Positions 55,991 through 64,000 of a stretch of 64,000 nt of DNA are shown here, one piece after another. The stretch's first letter is position 1, and every line of letters begins with the position of its first letter. The translations under genes were made by a program, and so were the position numbers. The notes beneath the pieces were generated by a model that saw only the letters and a list, made by a program, of their open reading frames with translations, did no database searches and was not told the origin of the DNA. This stretch comes from Thermoguttaceae bacterium (GTDB lineage Bacteria; Planctomycetota; Planctomycetia; Pirellulales; Thermoguttaceae): the NCBI GenBank assembly GCA_017937485.1, contig JAGBDN010000106.1, positions 1 to 64,000 on the forward strand, in the 5' to 3' direction.

Positions 55991-58549
55991 TTAGCGTTCT
56001 CGTTTTAAGAACGTCCAATCGTCGACGACGCCTTCGAGCGACGGCGGGAGCGCGTTTTCTCGACGTTGAAAAACGCCGCGAAGCCGTCCGTCGGGCCGTC
56101 GCCAAATCGCGACGTCAACCGGGTCGTCCGCGATCTCCGCTTCCGGAACGTTCAACGCCAAGTCGCCAATTTTCAGCGACTTAAGTTCCGCCGCCGCGAC
56201 CGCTTCCAAGGTTCCGTTCGCGCCAAACCGAACCGCGAAAACGCCGTTCGCGTCGACCGAAATCGGCGTCGACTCTTTCCCGTCGGGGAGTCGAACGGTC
56301 GCGCCGTCCAACGCGATCGGGTCGCCCAACGCGTTTTCTTTCGCCGCAATCCAAACGTTCGTTCCGTCGATAAAACGCGACGTCGAAACAAGTTGCGGCC
56401 GACTCGACCGTTCCTCCGGAACCGAAAACGCCGTTTCGTCGAGTTTCCAAGGGGTTTGCGGCTCGACGTTCGCGACTTTCAACGCGGCGATAATTTCGGC
56501 GGCTAACGCGTCTTTTTCGGCGGCGGTCGCGTCCGCTTTGATTCTTTCAATTTTCGTTCGATAATTCTTTCCGGCGAGTTCCAAAAGCGCGGCGAAGTCG
56601 GCGGCGTCCGCGTCGTTTTCGCCCCAAAGAACCAACGCCGAATATCGCTGCGGGCCGTATTGCAAATAGCCGTCGTCGCTCAACTTCCAACGCTTTTCGC
56701 CGGTTTGCGTCGTCGACGACATTTCGTCGACGGGAATCAAGTCCGCCGGAAAGCCCGCCGTCGAGAAGCGGTCGCAAAGATCGACGCCGACTTTCCCGAA
56801 ACCGGGTCGCAACGGGTTCATCGCGCCGAACCGCCCGAAAACGACCGCGACCGGCGCGTCGAGCGGAGCGTCCGAAATCAAACTAAGCGTCCGAATTTTC
56901 GACCGAATCCGCGCGACGCCGCCGGTTTCAACAATCGGCATAAGTCGATTATCGGCGGGATGTTGCGGCGAGTTCTCGTCGCGCGGGTAAATGTTGTGAA
57001 TGTGAACGCGTCCGCCCGACGCCGCCGCCGTCCAATGTTCGAAAATATACGCCGGAACCTGCCGCGCGTAAAACATATTAATCCAATGCGAATCGGTCGC
57101 TTTCGCCAACGAATTGCGGCAACAGAACGGAACGTACTCGTCCGACTGCGCGAAATCGCGGGGCGCCTTCCACCACATAACGCCGTTTTTGCGCATTTCA
57201 AGCGTGTTCGGGAACGGAAACCAAGTGCAGTGAACGCCGACGAACGCGTCCGGGCCCCAAATTTCCTTCGTCGTTTGATAATTTTGAATCTCGTACTCCA
57301 AGACGCGTTCGGCGCAAAGGCGGTTGAAGCGGTCTACCGCCGCGATTCGCTCCGCTTCCCGGCCGGCTTGCGCTCGAAACGCCAAGAAAAGGTCGTCGAC
57401 GAGATCGACCGGAGCGCCGTTTTTCCCGAACGCCGCCGAGTAAGCGCGCCGCGTCGCTTCGGAGTACCAAAAATCGTCGAGCCGGTTCGCCCGGTCGAAC
57501 GACGGCGGAAAGCCCCATTCGTCCTTCGCGACGCCGAGCGCCGGAACGTCGCGGTACTGCTCGTAAAGCCGCTTTTCGAGCGCGAGCGTTTCGTCGGCGA
57601 AAATATCGGGACAAGAGTACCGGAACGCGACGGCGACGGTCAAAAAGTCGCCGCCGTTCACCGTATCTTCCGTTTTCTCCGACTTTACGCCGTCGAGCGC
57701 CGCCGTCTCCGCCGGAACGACGAAGCGGTTGCGGCTTGTCGCGTCGACAAAATCGACCCGATTCTTTTCAAGCGGCGCGTTCGTCGTCGGAACGTCGAAC
57801 GCCGCCGAAACGTCGACGACCGAACCCGGCTCGACCGCGCCGTCGGCGTTTTTGCGGTACCGCCAAGCCTTAACGAAGCGAGCGCCGCGAACGTAAAACG
57901 GCCGAGCGCCCGCGTAATGGTCGTTCAAATTCGGCGCCTCGAACGTCAATTCGCCGCGACCGTCCGCTTCGCCGAGCGTTCGCAAATCGAGTTCTTTGAA
58001 GTAAATACGCTCCTGCGACAATTCGGGTCGCGCCGCTTCGAAGTCGTACCGGGCGATCCGCAGGTCGACGTCGAGAATCGCGCCGACGCCCCGTTCCTTC
58101 GCGTATTCGACCGCTTTCCTGGTCGCGGCGACGGCGGCGGCGTTCCCGTCGAAGCGCGGCAAACTGCGGAGCGTTATCGTCAGCGCGTCGAAGGCGCCGG
58201 TCGGTTCGACGACGTCGAAAAGCGTTCGATAATCGTTGCCGTCGACGCTAAATCCCCAAAAGCAACCGAAATCGGGCGCGAGTCGCAAGCCGTCGAGCGT
58301 TTTCGGAAGCCGCCCGGGCGCCTCGGGATTCAACGGTTCGCAAGCGCGTCCGAGTTTGCCAATTTTAGCGGTTTCACCGTTTTCCCTATTTTTAACGTTT
58401 TTACCGGAATCGGCAAACTCGACCGCCGGCGCGTTTTCGGCGCTCCAAACGTCGCCCCCGTCCGCGCCCCAACCGCCGAACGCCGCCGACGCGACGACGG
58501 CGCCCGCCCAAACGCGCCGCGTTTTCCTTTTACTTCTCTTCGACGTCAT
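55991..58549 (-). CDS. Secreted glycosidase-like TIM-barrel protein, unknown family
   Basis: An 852-aa protein with a basic, hydrophobic start (AGAVVASAAFGGWGADGG) of signal type. It opens with a barrel-like region (DFGCFWGFSVDGNDYRTLFD, then AVEYAKERGVGAILDVDLRI), then a beta insert, a second barrel part with KDEWGFPPSFDRAN (a candidate acid Glu), ETGGVARIRSKIRTLS and VVFGRFGAMNPLRPGFGKVG, and ends in a beta domain. The plan suggests a large exported glycoside hydrolase; I could not name the family. The promoter shares GGCGCGATTTGGTATAATGG with the lyase gene. Confidence 0.7.
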   Translation of the reverse strand: MTSKRSKRKTRRVWAGAVVASAAFGGWGADGGDVWSAENAPAVEFADSGKNVKNRENGETAKIGKLGRACEPLNPEAPGRLPKTLDGLRLAPDFGCFWGFSVDGNDYRTLFDVVEPTGAFDALTITLRSLPRFDGNAAAVAATRKAVEYAKERGVGAILDVDLRIARYDFEAARPELSQERIYFKELDLRTLGEADGRGELTFEAPNLNDHYAGARPFYVRGARFVKAWRYRKNADGAVEPGSVVDVSAAFDVPTTNAPLEKNRVDFVDATSRNRFVVPAETAALDGVKSEKTEDTVNGGDFLTVAVAFRYSCPDIFADETLALEKRLYEQYRDVPALGVAKDEWGFPPSFDRANRLDDFWYSEATRRAYSAAFGKNGAPVDLVDDLFLAFRAQAGREAERIAAVDRFNRLCAERVLEYEIQNYQTTKEIWGPDAFVGVHCTWFPFPNTLEMRKNGVMWWKAPRDFAQSDEYVPFCCRNSLAKATDSHWINMFYARQVPAYIFEHWTAAASGGRVHIHNIYPRDENSPQHPADNRLMPIVETGGVARIRSKIRTLSLISDAPLDAPVAVVFGRFGAMNPLRPGFGKVGVDLCDRFSTAGFPADLIPVDEMSSTTQTGEKRWKLSDDGYLQYGPQRYSALVLWGENDADAADFAALLELAGKNYRTKIERIKADATAAEKDALAAEIIAALKVANVEPQTPWKLDETAFSVPEERSSRPQLVSTSRFIDGTNVWIAAKENALGDPIALDGATVRLPDGKESTPISVDANGVFAVRFGANGTLEAVAAAELKSLKIGDLALNVPEAEIADDPVDVAIWRRPDGRLRGVFQRRENALPPSLEGVVDDWTFLKRER

Positions 58550-59132
58550 CGTTTTTCTCCTTATTAATATTAATGGCAAAATCGCCGAAATCCGCCGCCG
58601 ACCGTCGCCCGCGACCGCCCCGACGCCGCCATTATACCAAATCGCGCCGCGTTTCGAAAGTCGCCGGTTGCCCAACGCGCCCATTTTTTGCCCAAACCCG
58701 TCGTTTTCTTTTGTCGACAGCCGTCGCCCGTCCTCGCAGTTTCGCCGTCTTACGCGTCCGTCGTTTCTTTCGCAATCTAACTTATCCGCTCAAAACGCCG
58801 AATTTCAATTTTCGCGCTCTCGAATCGTTTCAAGTTCCCGTCGGCGCAAAAAAATTTCTTAAAAAAACGCGACGTCGCCCCAAAAACGCCAAACTGACCT
58901 TTACACAAGCCGGAAAAATCGTCAAAATCGCTCTAACGATGAAACGCGTCGCGTTCCCATTGGGTCGCGTCCGCCCGTTCGCGCCTTATTTCGTCGACGT
59001 TCCTAACGTCGACGCCCGTTGAAATCGGGCTTTTCGCGTTTCTTAACAAAAAAAAATTCGGCCGCGCGCCGGTCGACGTTTTAAGTTGACCGCGCCGCCC
59101 TCGATTATCGCCGTTTCCAAGGAGAATTCAAA
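58550..59132. other. Intergenic region with divergent promoters and inverted repeats
   Basis: A 583-bp gap without a credible gene. It holds the leftward promoter at 58631-58659, a perfect inverted repeat CGTCGACGTT-CCT-AACGTCGACG at 58992-59014, and just after it a GCCCG/CGGGC hairpin with a TTTTCG tail. The last two lie ~120 bases upstream of the Skp/OmpH-like gene and could be an operator and an attenuator. Confidence 0.55.
58631..58659 (-). promoter_or_regulatory. Promoter of the 55991 glycosidase-like gene
   Basis: TTTCGA (58659-58654), 17 bases, TATAAT (58636-58631) on the minus strand. GGCGCGATTTGGTATAATGG around the -10 is identical to the heparinase-like gene's promoter at 45250-45278. 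Confidence 0.6.
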
Positions 59133-59900
59133 GTGAAAAACGTTCGCACCCTTACCCGCTCGCTTCTTTGCGCCTCGCTTTGCTTGGTTTGCGGTTTGGT
59201 CGAAGCTCAACAACCCGCCGCTCGCCAAGCCGCTCCGGCGTCCGCTTCGCGCGCCGCCGATCAACCTCGCCGCAACCTTATTGTCGCCGTCATCGATATG
59301 CGTTCCGTCCTCGAACGCCACCCGGGCGTCGCCGACAAAATGCCGGCGTTGGTCGAACGTCTGAAAGCCGAAGAACAAAAGCTGATGCAAGCGCGCCAAA
59401 ACGCCGACAAAGAAATCGCCGGCGTTCAAGCGGAATTTGAAGTCGGTTCGCAAGAATACACCGACCGCGTCAACGCCATTCGCAAAAAACTCGCCGACGC
59501 CGGTTTTGAAGCGCAAGGCGCGCAAGACGCGATCGTCGCGGAACGCACCAAAATTCTTTACCAAGCCTACGTCGACGTCCAAGACGCGATCAAAACCGTC
59601 GCGATTGCCAACGGCGTTTTGATCGTTCACTCGAAAATTAAATTCGAAGCCGCGGGCAAGATGCCGGAAGAAGTCGCCGCGCTCCAAGAAGCCGACTCCA
59701 ACCCGATCGTTTGGAACCGTCCGGAATGCGACATCACCGACGCGGTCATCAAACAGCTCGCCGCGAAAGTCGGCGAACCGACGACGAAAGCTCCGGCGCA
59801 AGGCGCTCTTTCGAACCTCGGTCAACAAGCGATGCAAACCGCCAACGGAGCCCCGGCCGCTCCTCGCGCCGTCGCGCCGAACGCCGCTCCGCGTCGTTAA
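59133..59900 (+). CDS. Skp/OmpH-like periplasmic chaperone
   Basis: A 255-aa protein with a signal peptide (SLLCASLCLVCGLVEAQQPA) and an OmpH/Skp domain: VAVIDMRSVLERHPGVADKM, then a long coiled coil (LKAEEQKLMQARQNADKEIA), then AERTKILYQAYVDVQDAIKT and IVHSKIKFEAA. It would hold unfolded outer-membrane proteins. The C-terminal Ala/Pro-rich tail is longer than in typical Skp. It lies upstream of lpxC, a common order for envelope biogenesis genes. Confidence 0.85.
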   Translation: MKNVRTLTRSLLCASLCLVCGLVEAQQPAARQAAPASASRAADQPRRNLIVAVIDMRSVLERHPGVADKMPALVERLKAEEQKLMQARQNADKEIAGVQAEFEVGSQEYTDRVNAIRKKLADAGFEAQGAQDAIVAERTKILYQAYVDVQDAIKTVAIANGVLIVHSKIKFEAAGKMPEEVAALQEADSNPIVWNRPECDITDAVIKQLAAKVGEPTTKAPAQGALSNLGQQAMQTANGAPAAPRAVAPNAAPRR

Positions 59901-60103
59901 TTTTTTCGCCTTGGCTCGTCGAAAAGCCGCCGGTTTCGATCGACGGCTTTTTTCGCGCCTGCAATCGTCGTTAAAAATCGTTTCGATCGGCGTCGTCATC
60001 CTAACTTAACGCCGTTCGAGTCGTTTTCCTCCCTTCCGCGTTTCCCTTTTTCCGCCCCCTCGCAAGAGCGCTCGATCGAGCGAACCGCCGCCGGAGCCTT
60101 CCC

Positions 60104-61057
60104 TTGAGCTTTTCCCTTCCCGAGATCGTCCGCGTCGAGTCGACCCGTCGCCAACGAACGTTGGCGCGCCGCGTCGACGTCGCCGGTTTCGGCTTTTGGA
60201 CAAGTCGCGACGTCGTCTTTTCCTTCCTTCCCGCCGACGACGATTCCGGCGTCCGCTTTTTCCGCGTCGACCTCCCGAACTCCGCGCCGATTCCGGCCCT
60301 CGTCGCCAACCGAATCAGGAAACCGCGCCAAACGAGCCTCGCCGTCGGCGACGCGCAAGTCGATATGATCGAACACGTTCTCGCGGCCCTTCGCGGCGCC
60401 GGAATCGACAACTGCGACGTTTTGGTCGACGCGCCCGAAGCGCCCGGCCTCGACGGCTCTTGCGCCGCGTTTCTCGAAGCGTTTCTCGAAGCGGGCGCCG
60501 TCGAGCAAACCCGCGAACGCGCTCGACTTAAAGTCGTTTTCCCCGGTCGTTTCGGCGACGATTCCGCGTATATCGACGTTCTTCCGAGCGCGCCGCAACT
60601 CGACGACTCGGAGGAAAAAGCGGATTCTAACGATTCGAGCGATTCCGCCGAAAAAAACGCGTATGATTTCGGGTCGCCCTGTTACGAATATCGATTGGTT
60701 TACGACGTTCCGCGTTCGATTCCGAATCAAATGGCGCGATTCGAGTTCACGCCCGAGACTTTTCGCCGCGAAATCGCTCCGGCGCGCACCTTTTTGACCG
60801 TCGAAGAAGCGACTTACCTCCGCGAACAAGGCATTTGCGGTCGAGTCGGCCCGCGCGACGTTCTCGTTTACGGCCCGGACGGCCCGATTGAAAACCGTCT
60901 CCGCTTTGAAAACGAGTGCGCTCGCCACAAAATCCTCGATATGTTCGGCGACTTTGCGCTTGCTCCGGTCGATTGGGACGGCGAATTTCGCGCCTGCAAA
61001 ACCGGGCACCAGCAAAACGCCGACGCGCTGTCAAAAGCGCTCGAAATCGTCCGGTAA
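60104..61057 (+). CDS. lpxC: UDP-3-O-acyl-N-acetylglucosamine deacetylase
   Basis: A 317-aa protein. Zinc and catalytic residues are visible: VDMIEHVLAALRG (H91), LDGSCAAF, ENECARHKILDMFGD (H275, D279), and the final GHQQNADALSKAL (H302). It makes the committed step of lipid A synthesis. The start is TTG at 60104 with GGAG upstream. A low-complexity Ser/Asp/Glu stretch at ~167-185 is an insertion relative to typical LpxC. Confidence 0.93.
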   Translation: MSFSLPEIVRVESTRRQRTLARRVDVAGFGFWTSRDVVFSFLPADDDSGVRFFRVDLPNSAPIPALVANRIRKPRQTSLAVGDAQVDMIEHVLAALRGAGIDNCDVLVDAPEAPGLDGSCAAFLEAFLEAGAVEQTRERARLKVVFPGRFGDDSAYIDVLPSAPQLDDSEEKADSNDSSDSAEKNAYDFGSPCYEYRLVYDVPRSIPNQMARFEFTPETFRREIAPARTFLTVEEATYLREQGICGRVGPRDVLVYGPDGPIENRLRFENECARHKILDMFGDFALAPVDWDGEFRACKTGHQQNADALSKALEIVR

Positions 61058-61167
61058 AATCCCCGCTTTTTCCCGCTTCGCAAGCGCCGAAAACGCGGTA
61101 AAAACGTAAAAATTTAAGAAAAATCGGCAAAATCCGCATTTTTCTTTCAAGCCGCGGAAGTTTCCTA

Positions 61168-61196
61168 GTTCCCAATATTGGAAACTCTGTTATAAT
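61168..61196 (+). promoter_or_regulatory. Palindrome and -10 upstream of the dehydrogenase
   Basis: GTTCCCAATATTGGAAAC (61168-61185) is a near-perfect palindrome next to TATAAT (61191-61196). No good -35 is present, so an activator or repressor may bind the palindrome. The gene starts 178 bases later. Confidence 0.55.
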
Positions 61197-61373
61197 AAAT
61201 TGAAACGGCGGCGCGCCTTTTTACAACGCGTCGCGACTCGGTGAAATCGCTCGCGCCGTCGGGCGTTTTCGCGCTACCAACGACGTTGTTTTTCGCGCCG
61301 ACTTGCGCCGTATTGGCGTCGAGTCGTTCGAAGCGCCAAAACCAAACGTCGCCGTCAACCAAAAGGCGAACCA

Positions 61374-62426
61374 ATGAAAAAATTGCGTTTAGGCGTCGTC
61401 GGGGCGGGTCGTCTCGGCGGTTTTCACGCGGACAAAGCCGCGGCCAACCCGGAAGTCGAACTGATCGGCGTCGCGGACGTTTCGGAAGCGAACCGTCGAC
61501 GCGTCGCGGAAAAGCTGAATATTAAAGACTTTGCGACGGTCGCCGACCTCCTTGCTCAAGTCGACGCGGTCGTCGTCGCGGCGCCGTCGATTTTGCACGC
61601 GGAAATTGGTCGCGAAGTTTTGAACGCCGGCAAGCACCTCCTGATGGAGAAACCGGCGACGACGTCCGGCAAATCCGCGCTCGAACTCGCGCGTCTCGCC
61701 GCGTCGCGCAATCTTGTTTTCCAAGTCGGGCACGTCGAGCAATACAACCCGGCTTGGCAGGCGGCGCAAACGTTTTTGACCGACGTCCGCGCCGGTCGCG
61801 AATCGGTTTTCGTCGACGCGACACGTTGCAGCGGCTACACGTTCCGCTCGACCGACGTCGGCGCCGTTTACGACTTGATGATTCACGACTTAGAACTTGT
61901 TTTGTCGCTGATTCCGTCGTCGGTCGAACGCGTTTCGGCGTTCGGTTACTCGCAGTTCGGAGGTTGCGAAGACGCCGCGTTCGCGACGCTTGAATTCGCC
62001 AACGGTTCCGTCGCTCGCCTTTCCGCTTCTCGCGTCGAACAGGCGCCGGTTCGCAAAACGACGCTTCGCACCGCGTCGCAAACGCTCGAAATCGACTTCG
62101 CGGCGCGTTCGGCGAAACGCTTAACTCCGAAAAAATCGATTCTTAGCGGCGAATACGCTCCGAGCCGCGTTACGTTCGGCGAAATGGCGTCGCGCGTTCC
62201 GACCTTTATGTCGGAGGAATACGAAACGGAAGAACTTGTTCGCGACCCGTTCGACGCCTTATCGCTTGAAATGCAAAACTTTGTTTCGTCGATTTTACGC
62301 GGAACGCCGTCGACCGTTCCGGGCGAACGCGCCGCGCAAGCCGTCGCCGTCGCCGACGCGATCATTCGCGACGTCGCCGCAAGAACCGCGACGCTTCGTC
62401 CCGCCGCGTTCAAAATCGCCGGTTAA
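61374..62426 (+). CDS. Gfo/Idh/MocA-family dehydrogenase (GnnA-like candidate)
   Basis: A 350-aa NAD(P)-dependent oxidoreductase. The Rossmann start is LRLGVVGAGRLGGFHADKAA, followed by GVADVSEANRRRVAEKLN, and the catalytic MEKPAT and QVGHVEQYNPAWQAA motifs. Next to lpxC, such an enzyme is a candidate for GnnA, which oxidises UDP-GlcNAc at C3 for 3-amino lipid A. That role depends on a GnnA partner elsewhere and is not proven. A terminator follows. Confidence 0.82.
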   Translation: MKKLRLGVVGAGRLGGFHADKAAANPEVELIGVADVSEANRRRVAEKLNIKDFATVADLLAQVDAVVVAAPSILHAEIGREVLNAGKHLLMEKPATTSGKSALELARLAASRNLVFQVGHVEQYNPAWQAAQTFLTDVRAGRESVFVDATRCSGYTFRSTDVGAVYDLMIHDLELVLSLIPSSVERVSAFGYSQFGGCEDAAFATLEFANGSVARLSASRVEQAPVRKTTLRTASQTLEIDFAARSAKRLTPKKSILSGEYAPSRVTFGEMASRVPTFMSEEYETEELVRDPFDALSLEMQNFVSSILRGTPSTVPGERAAQAVAVADAIIRDVAARTATLRPAAFKIAG

Positions 62427-62450
62427 CCTCTTATCGACGCGCAACCTGTT

Positions 62451-62493
62451 AAAAAACGCCGTTTAAGATCCTTTCGCTTAAACGGCGTTTTTT
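62451..62493 (+). terminator. Terminator after the dehydrogenase
   Basis: AAAAACGCCGTTTAAG pairs with CTTAAACGGCGTTTTT across a 9-base loop (ATCCTTTCG), followed by a T-run. It is a strong rho-independent hairpin and may act in both directions. Confidence 0.9.
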
Positions 62494-62581
62494 CATTCTC
62501 GGCGCGCTCGCCCTTTCGTTTGCAAACGACGAGCGCATTTCTCGCCGTCGCTTCGCCAAAATCGACGTCGCGTCGCCAAAA

Positions 62582-63919
62582 TTAACCGCGATACGGCTGC
62601 GTCCAAGCGGCGTCGGTCGGAAGCGGCGACTTATCGGCTCCCGTTCCCAAGTAAACCGGCTCGGCGCCGATTCGGGTAACGCGCGCTCGCACGTACAGGT
62701 CGTCCGATTTCAAGGTATACGAGCCTTCGATTCCGTCGAACGTCGCCAATTTTTCGCCGATTTTCTCCGAATATCCTTCGATTCGACGATTCATTTTCGG
62801 CCCGGCTTTCGCGTCGAAGTACTTCGGCGTCGGATCGTAATCTTTTTTCGTTCCGAAAAATTCGACGCGCCACTTTCCTTCTTTTTCCGGCTTCGCCTTG
62901 ACGGAAAGCGTTTTCCCGTCGAACGTTACGTCTTCCAATTCGAGCCCGGTCGAAATGTACGAGTCGCCCCGATTCATCGCGTCGAAAATCGCTTTCGGCG
63001 TCAGTTCCGTCGCGCGGACGCCGGTCCAACCGTAAAACGCGACAAATCCGGTGTTATAGACGCCGTGCGAGTCGTCGGTTCCGGTTCCGTAAAGGAAATC
63101 TTGGTCGTGCGACGCCCTGTAAGCGTTAACGACGTCCCAAAACGATTCCGGCGTCCAAGCGCCCGGAATGAACGGGTACGCGGTGCAGTTGTTGGTAAAC
63201 TCGAAGAACTTAACCTCCGGCCGCGCAATAAGATCGCTCGGCTGCTCGTTGTAATACTGCCAAAGCGGGTGGTTGACCATAAAAAGCCAAGGCTTGCCGG
63301 CCCCGTCGTACATTTCGCGCGCCTTGTCGTAGGACTTGGAAACGACGCCGCCAATCTTCTCGTCGTCAAGGTAAAACGTTTCCTCGACGTTAATTAAGTT
63401 GAGGTGCGCCCAAGGAGTCGTCATTTCGAACGCCGGCATTAAAAGGAAATTTTCCTTATCGCCAAACTGCTCGTTCAATTCCGGAAACGGTTTCAAACGA
63501 ACGAAAGTTCCTTCGGCGGTTTCCTTTACGTCGACGGAGTCTTCGCCGAAAAATTCGCGCGCTTTGCGAACCCGCTCTTCGGTCAAATTCGAACGAACGC
63601 CCGGCGTCGCCAGCCGCTTCCAACGCGACGTTTCCCCTTCGAACGGTTTCGCGTCTTTTCCGTCAAACTGGAACTCTTGTTTTTGCAAGACGTTATGTTC
63701 GGTGAACGCGAAGAAGTTGTATCCGCGTTTCTTATATTCGGCGAGCGCGACTTCAGGCAAATCTTGCCCGTCGCTCCACTGCGAGTGCGCGTGCAGGTTG
63801 CCCTTATACCAACGCGCGGTCGGTTCGGCGGCCTTAACGGCGTCGTTCAACAAATTCGGAAGAAACGGAGCGGCGAGGGCCCCGGCGGCGGTCGCGCGCA
63901 AAAAATCCCGGCGTTTCAT
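62582..63919 (-). CDS. Tat-exported PHP-domain protein
   Basis: A 445-aa protein with a twin-arginine leader (KRRDFLRATAAGALAAPFLP). The PHP metal motifs appear as NLHAHSQWSDGQDLPEVALA and FFAFTEHNVL, with a later WLFMVNHPLWQY and GTDDSH, so a trinuclear metal site is likely. The ATG at 63919 is preferred over a longer open frame because the RR motif lies at the very start. Probable phosphoesterase with unknown substrate, exported folded. Confidence 0.82.
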   Translation of the reverse strand: MKRRDFLRATAAGALAAPFLPNLLNDAVKAAEPTARWYKGNLHAHSQWSDGQDLPEVALAEYKKRGYNFFAFTEHNVLQKQEFQFDGKDAKPFEGETSRWKRLATPGVRSNLTEERVRKAREFFGEDSVDVKETAEGTFVRLKPFPELNEQFGDKENFLLMPAFEMTTPWAHLNLINVEETFYLDDEKIGGVVSKSYDKAREMYDGAGKPWLFMVNHPLWQYYNEQPSDLIARPEVKFFEFTNNCTAYPFIPGAWTPESFWDVVNAYRASHDQDFLYGTGTDDSHGVYNTGFVAFYGWTGVRATELTPKAIFDAMNRGDSYISTGLELEDVTFDGKTLSVKAKPEKEGKWRVEFFGTKKDYDPTPKYFDAKAGPKMNRRIEGYSEKIGEKLATFDGIEGSYTLKSDDLYVRARVTRIGAEPVYLGTGADKSPLPTDAAWTQPYRG

Positions 63920-64000
63920 TTCGATAACTCCTTTAACGACAACAAAAACATTAAACACGCCTTCGTTTCGACGTCGAAGGCCGCGTCGACTTTTCTTCCA

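Noticed and set aside
58573-59022. Open frame of 149 codons in the gap before the Skp-like gene
   Set aside because: Arg/Pro-rich translation, no ribosome site, and it covers the divergent promoter and inverted repeats.
1-64000. CRISPR arrays, rRNA genes, transposases
   Set aside because: No regularly spaced repeats, no rRNA sequence and no transposase motif were found on either strand.

Overview
The window holds the right-hand ~39 kb of a temperate, siphovirus-like prophage (1 to about 39,134) followed by ~25 kb of host chromosome. The host looks like a Planctomycetota bacterium, probably a Gram-negative-type, polysaccharide-degrading member. It carries a DUF1570 HExxH protein (a family typical of planctomycetes), an OprB-like porin, Skp/OmpH, LpxC, a GH97 enzyme, a heparinase II/III-like lyase, and a GC-rich codon usage very heavy in TCG and GCG. 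This rests on protein motifs only; no database search was possible. Prophage and host have the same composition, so the phage seems well adapted. The exceptions are low-GC islands at 14.1-16.4 kb, 22.5-23.3 kb and 23.3-26.1 kb.

Prophage layout. Late genes run leftward on the minus strand. They are small terminase (22,359), large terminase, portal, a MuF-type head protein with a toxin-like C-terminus, small ORFs, scaffold, SU10-like capsid, head-tail connectors, tail tube, a tail chaperone with a canonical A-AAA-AAC frameshift site, tape measure, tail proteins, and an unusual trypsin + thioredoxin fusion. Lysis genes and the left attachment site must lie left of base 1. A plus-strand moron pair (14,505-15,324) with its own promoter and flanking terminators interrupts the late block. 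A cloverleaf-like tRNA element lies between two connector genes. The accessory and lysogeny region (22.4-26.1 kb) has an AT-rich iteron-like stretch, a restriction-like protein, a TIR/deoxyribosyltransferase-like protein and a CI-like repressor. The immunity switch is two mirror-image promoters whose -35 boxes lie in a perfect 17-bp inverted repeat.

Early genes run rightward from that switch (26.1-39.0 kb). They are a structured leader, a 37-aa protein, a sigma-region-2-like protein, many small proteins (several coiled-coil/membrane), two tandem Tad2/DUF2829-like proteins, Sak4-like ATPase, DUF669 protein, RusA, superfamily 2 helicase, primase-polymerase/DUF3987, excisionase-like HTH and tyrosine integrase. 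The integrase abuts the 3' end of tRNA-Arg(UCG), the likely attachment site.

An ~80-bp GC-rich sequence recurs at least six times, in both orientations, inside prophage coding sequences, and reads through in frame in each. This is the most novel-looking signal in the window.

Host region (39.2-64 kb). It encodes secreted hydrolases (DUF1570, GH97, heparinase-like, phosphoesterase, a TIM-barrel-like glycosidase, a Tat-exported PHP protein), MetY, AcpS, HemL, two CPBP proteases, a porin, a TauE-like exporter, and an outer-membrane run Skp - LpxC - Gfo/Idh/MocA dehydrogenase that may make a 3-amino lipid A precursor.
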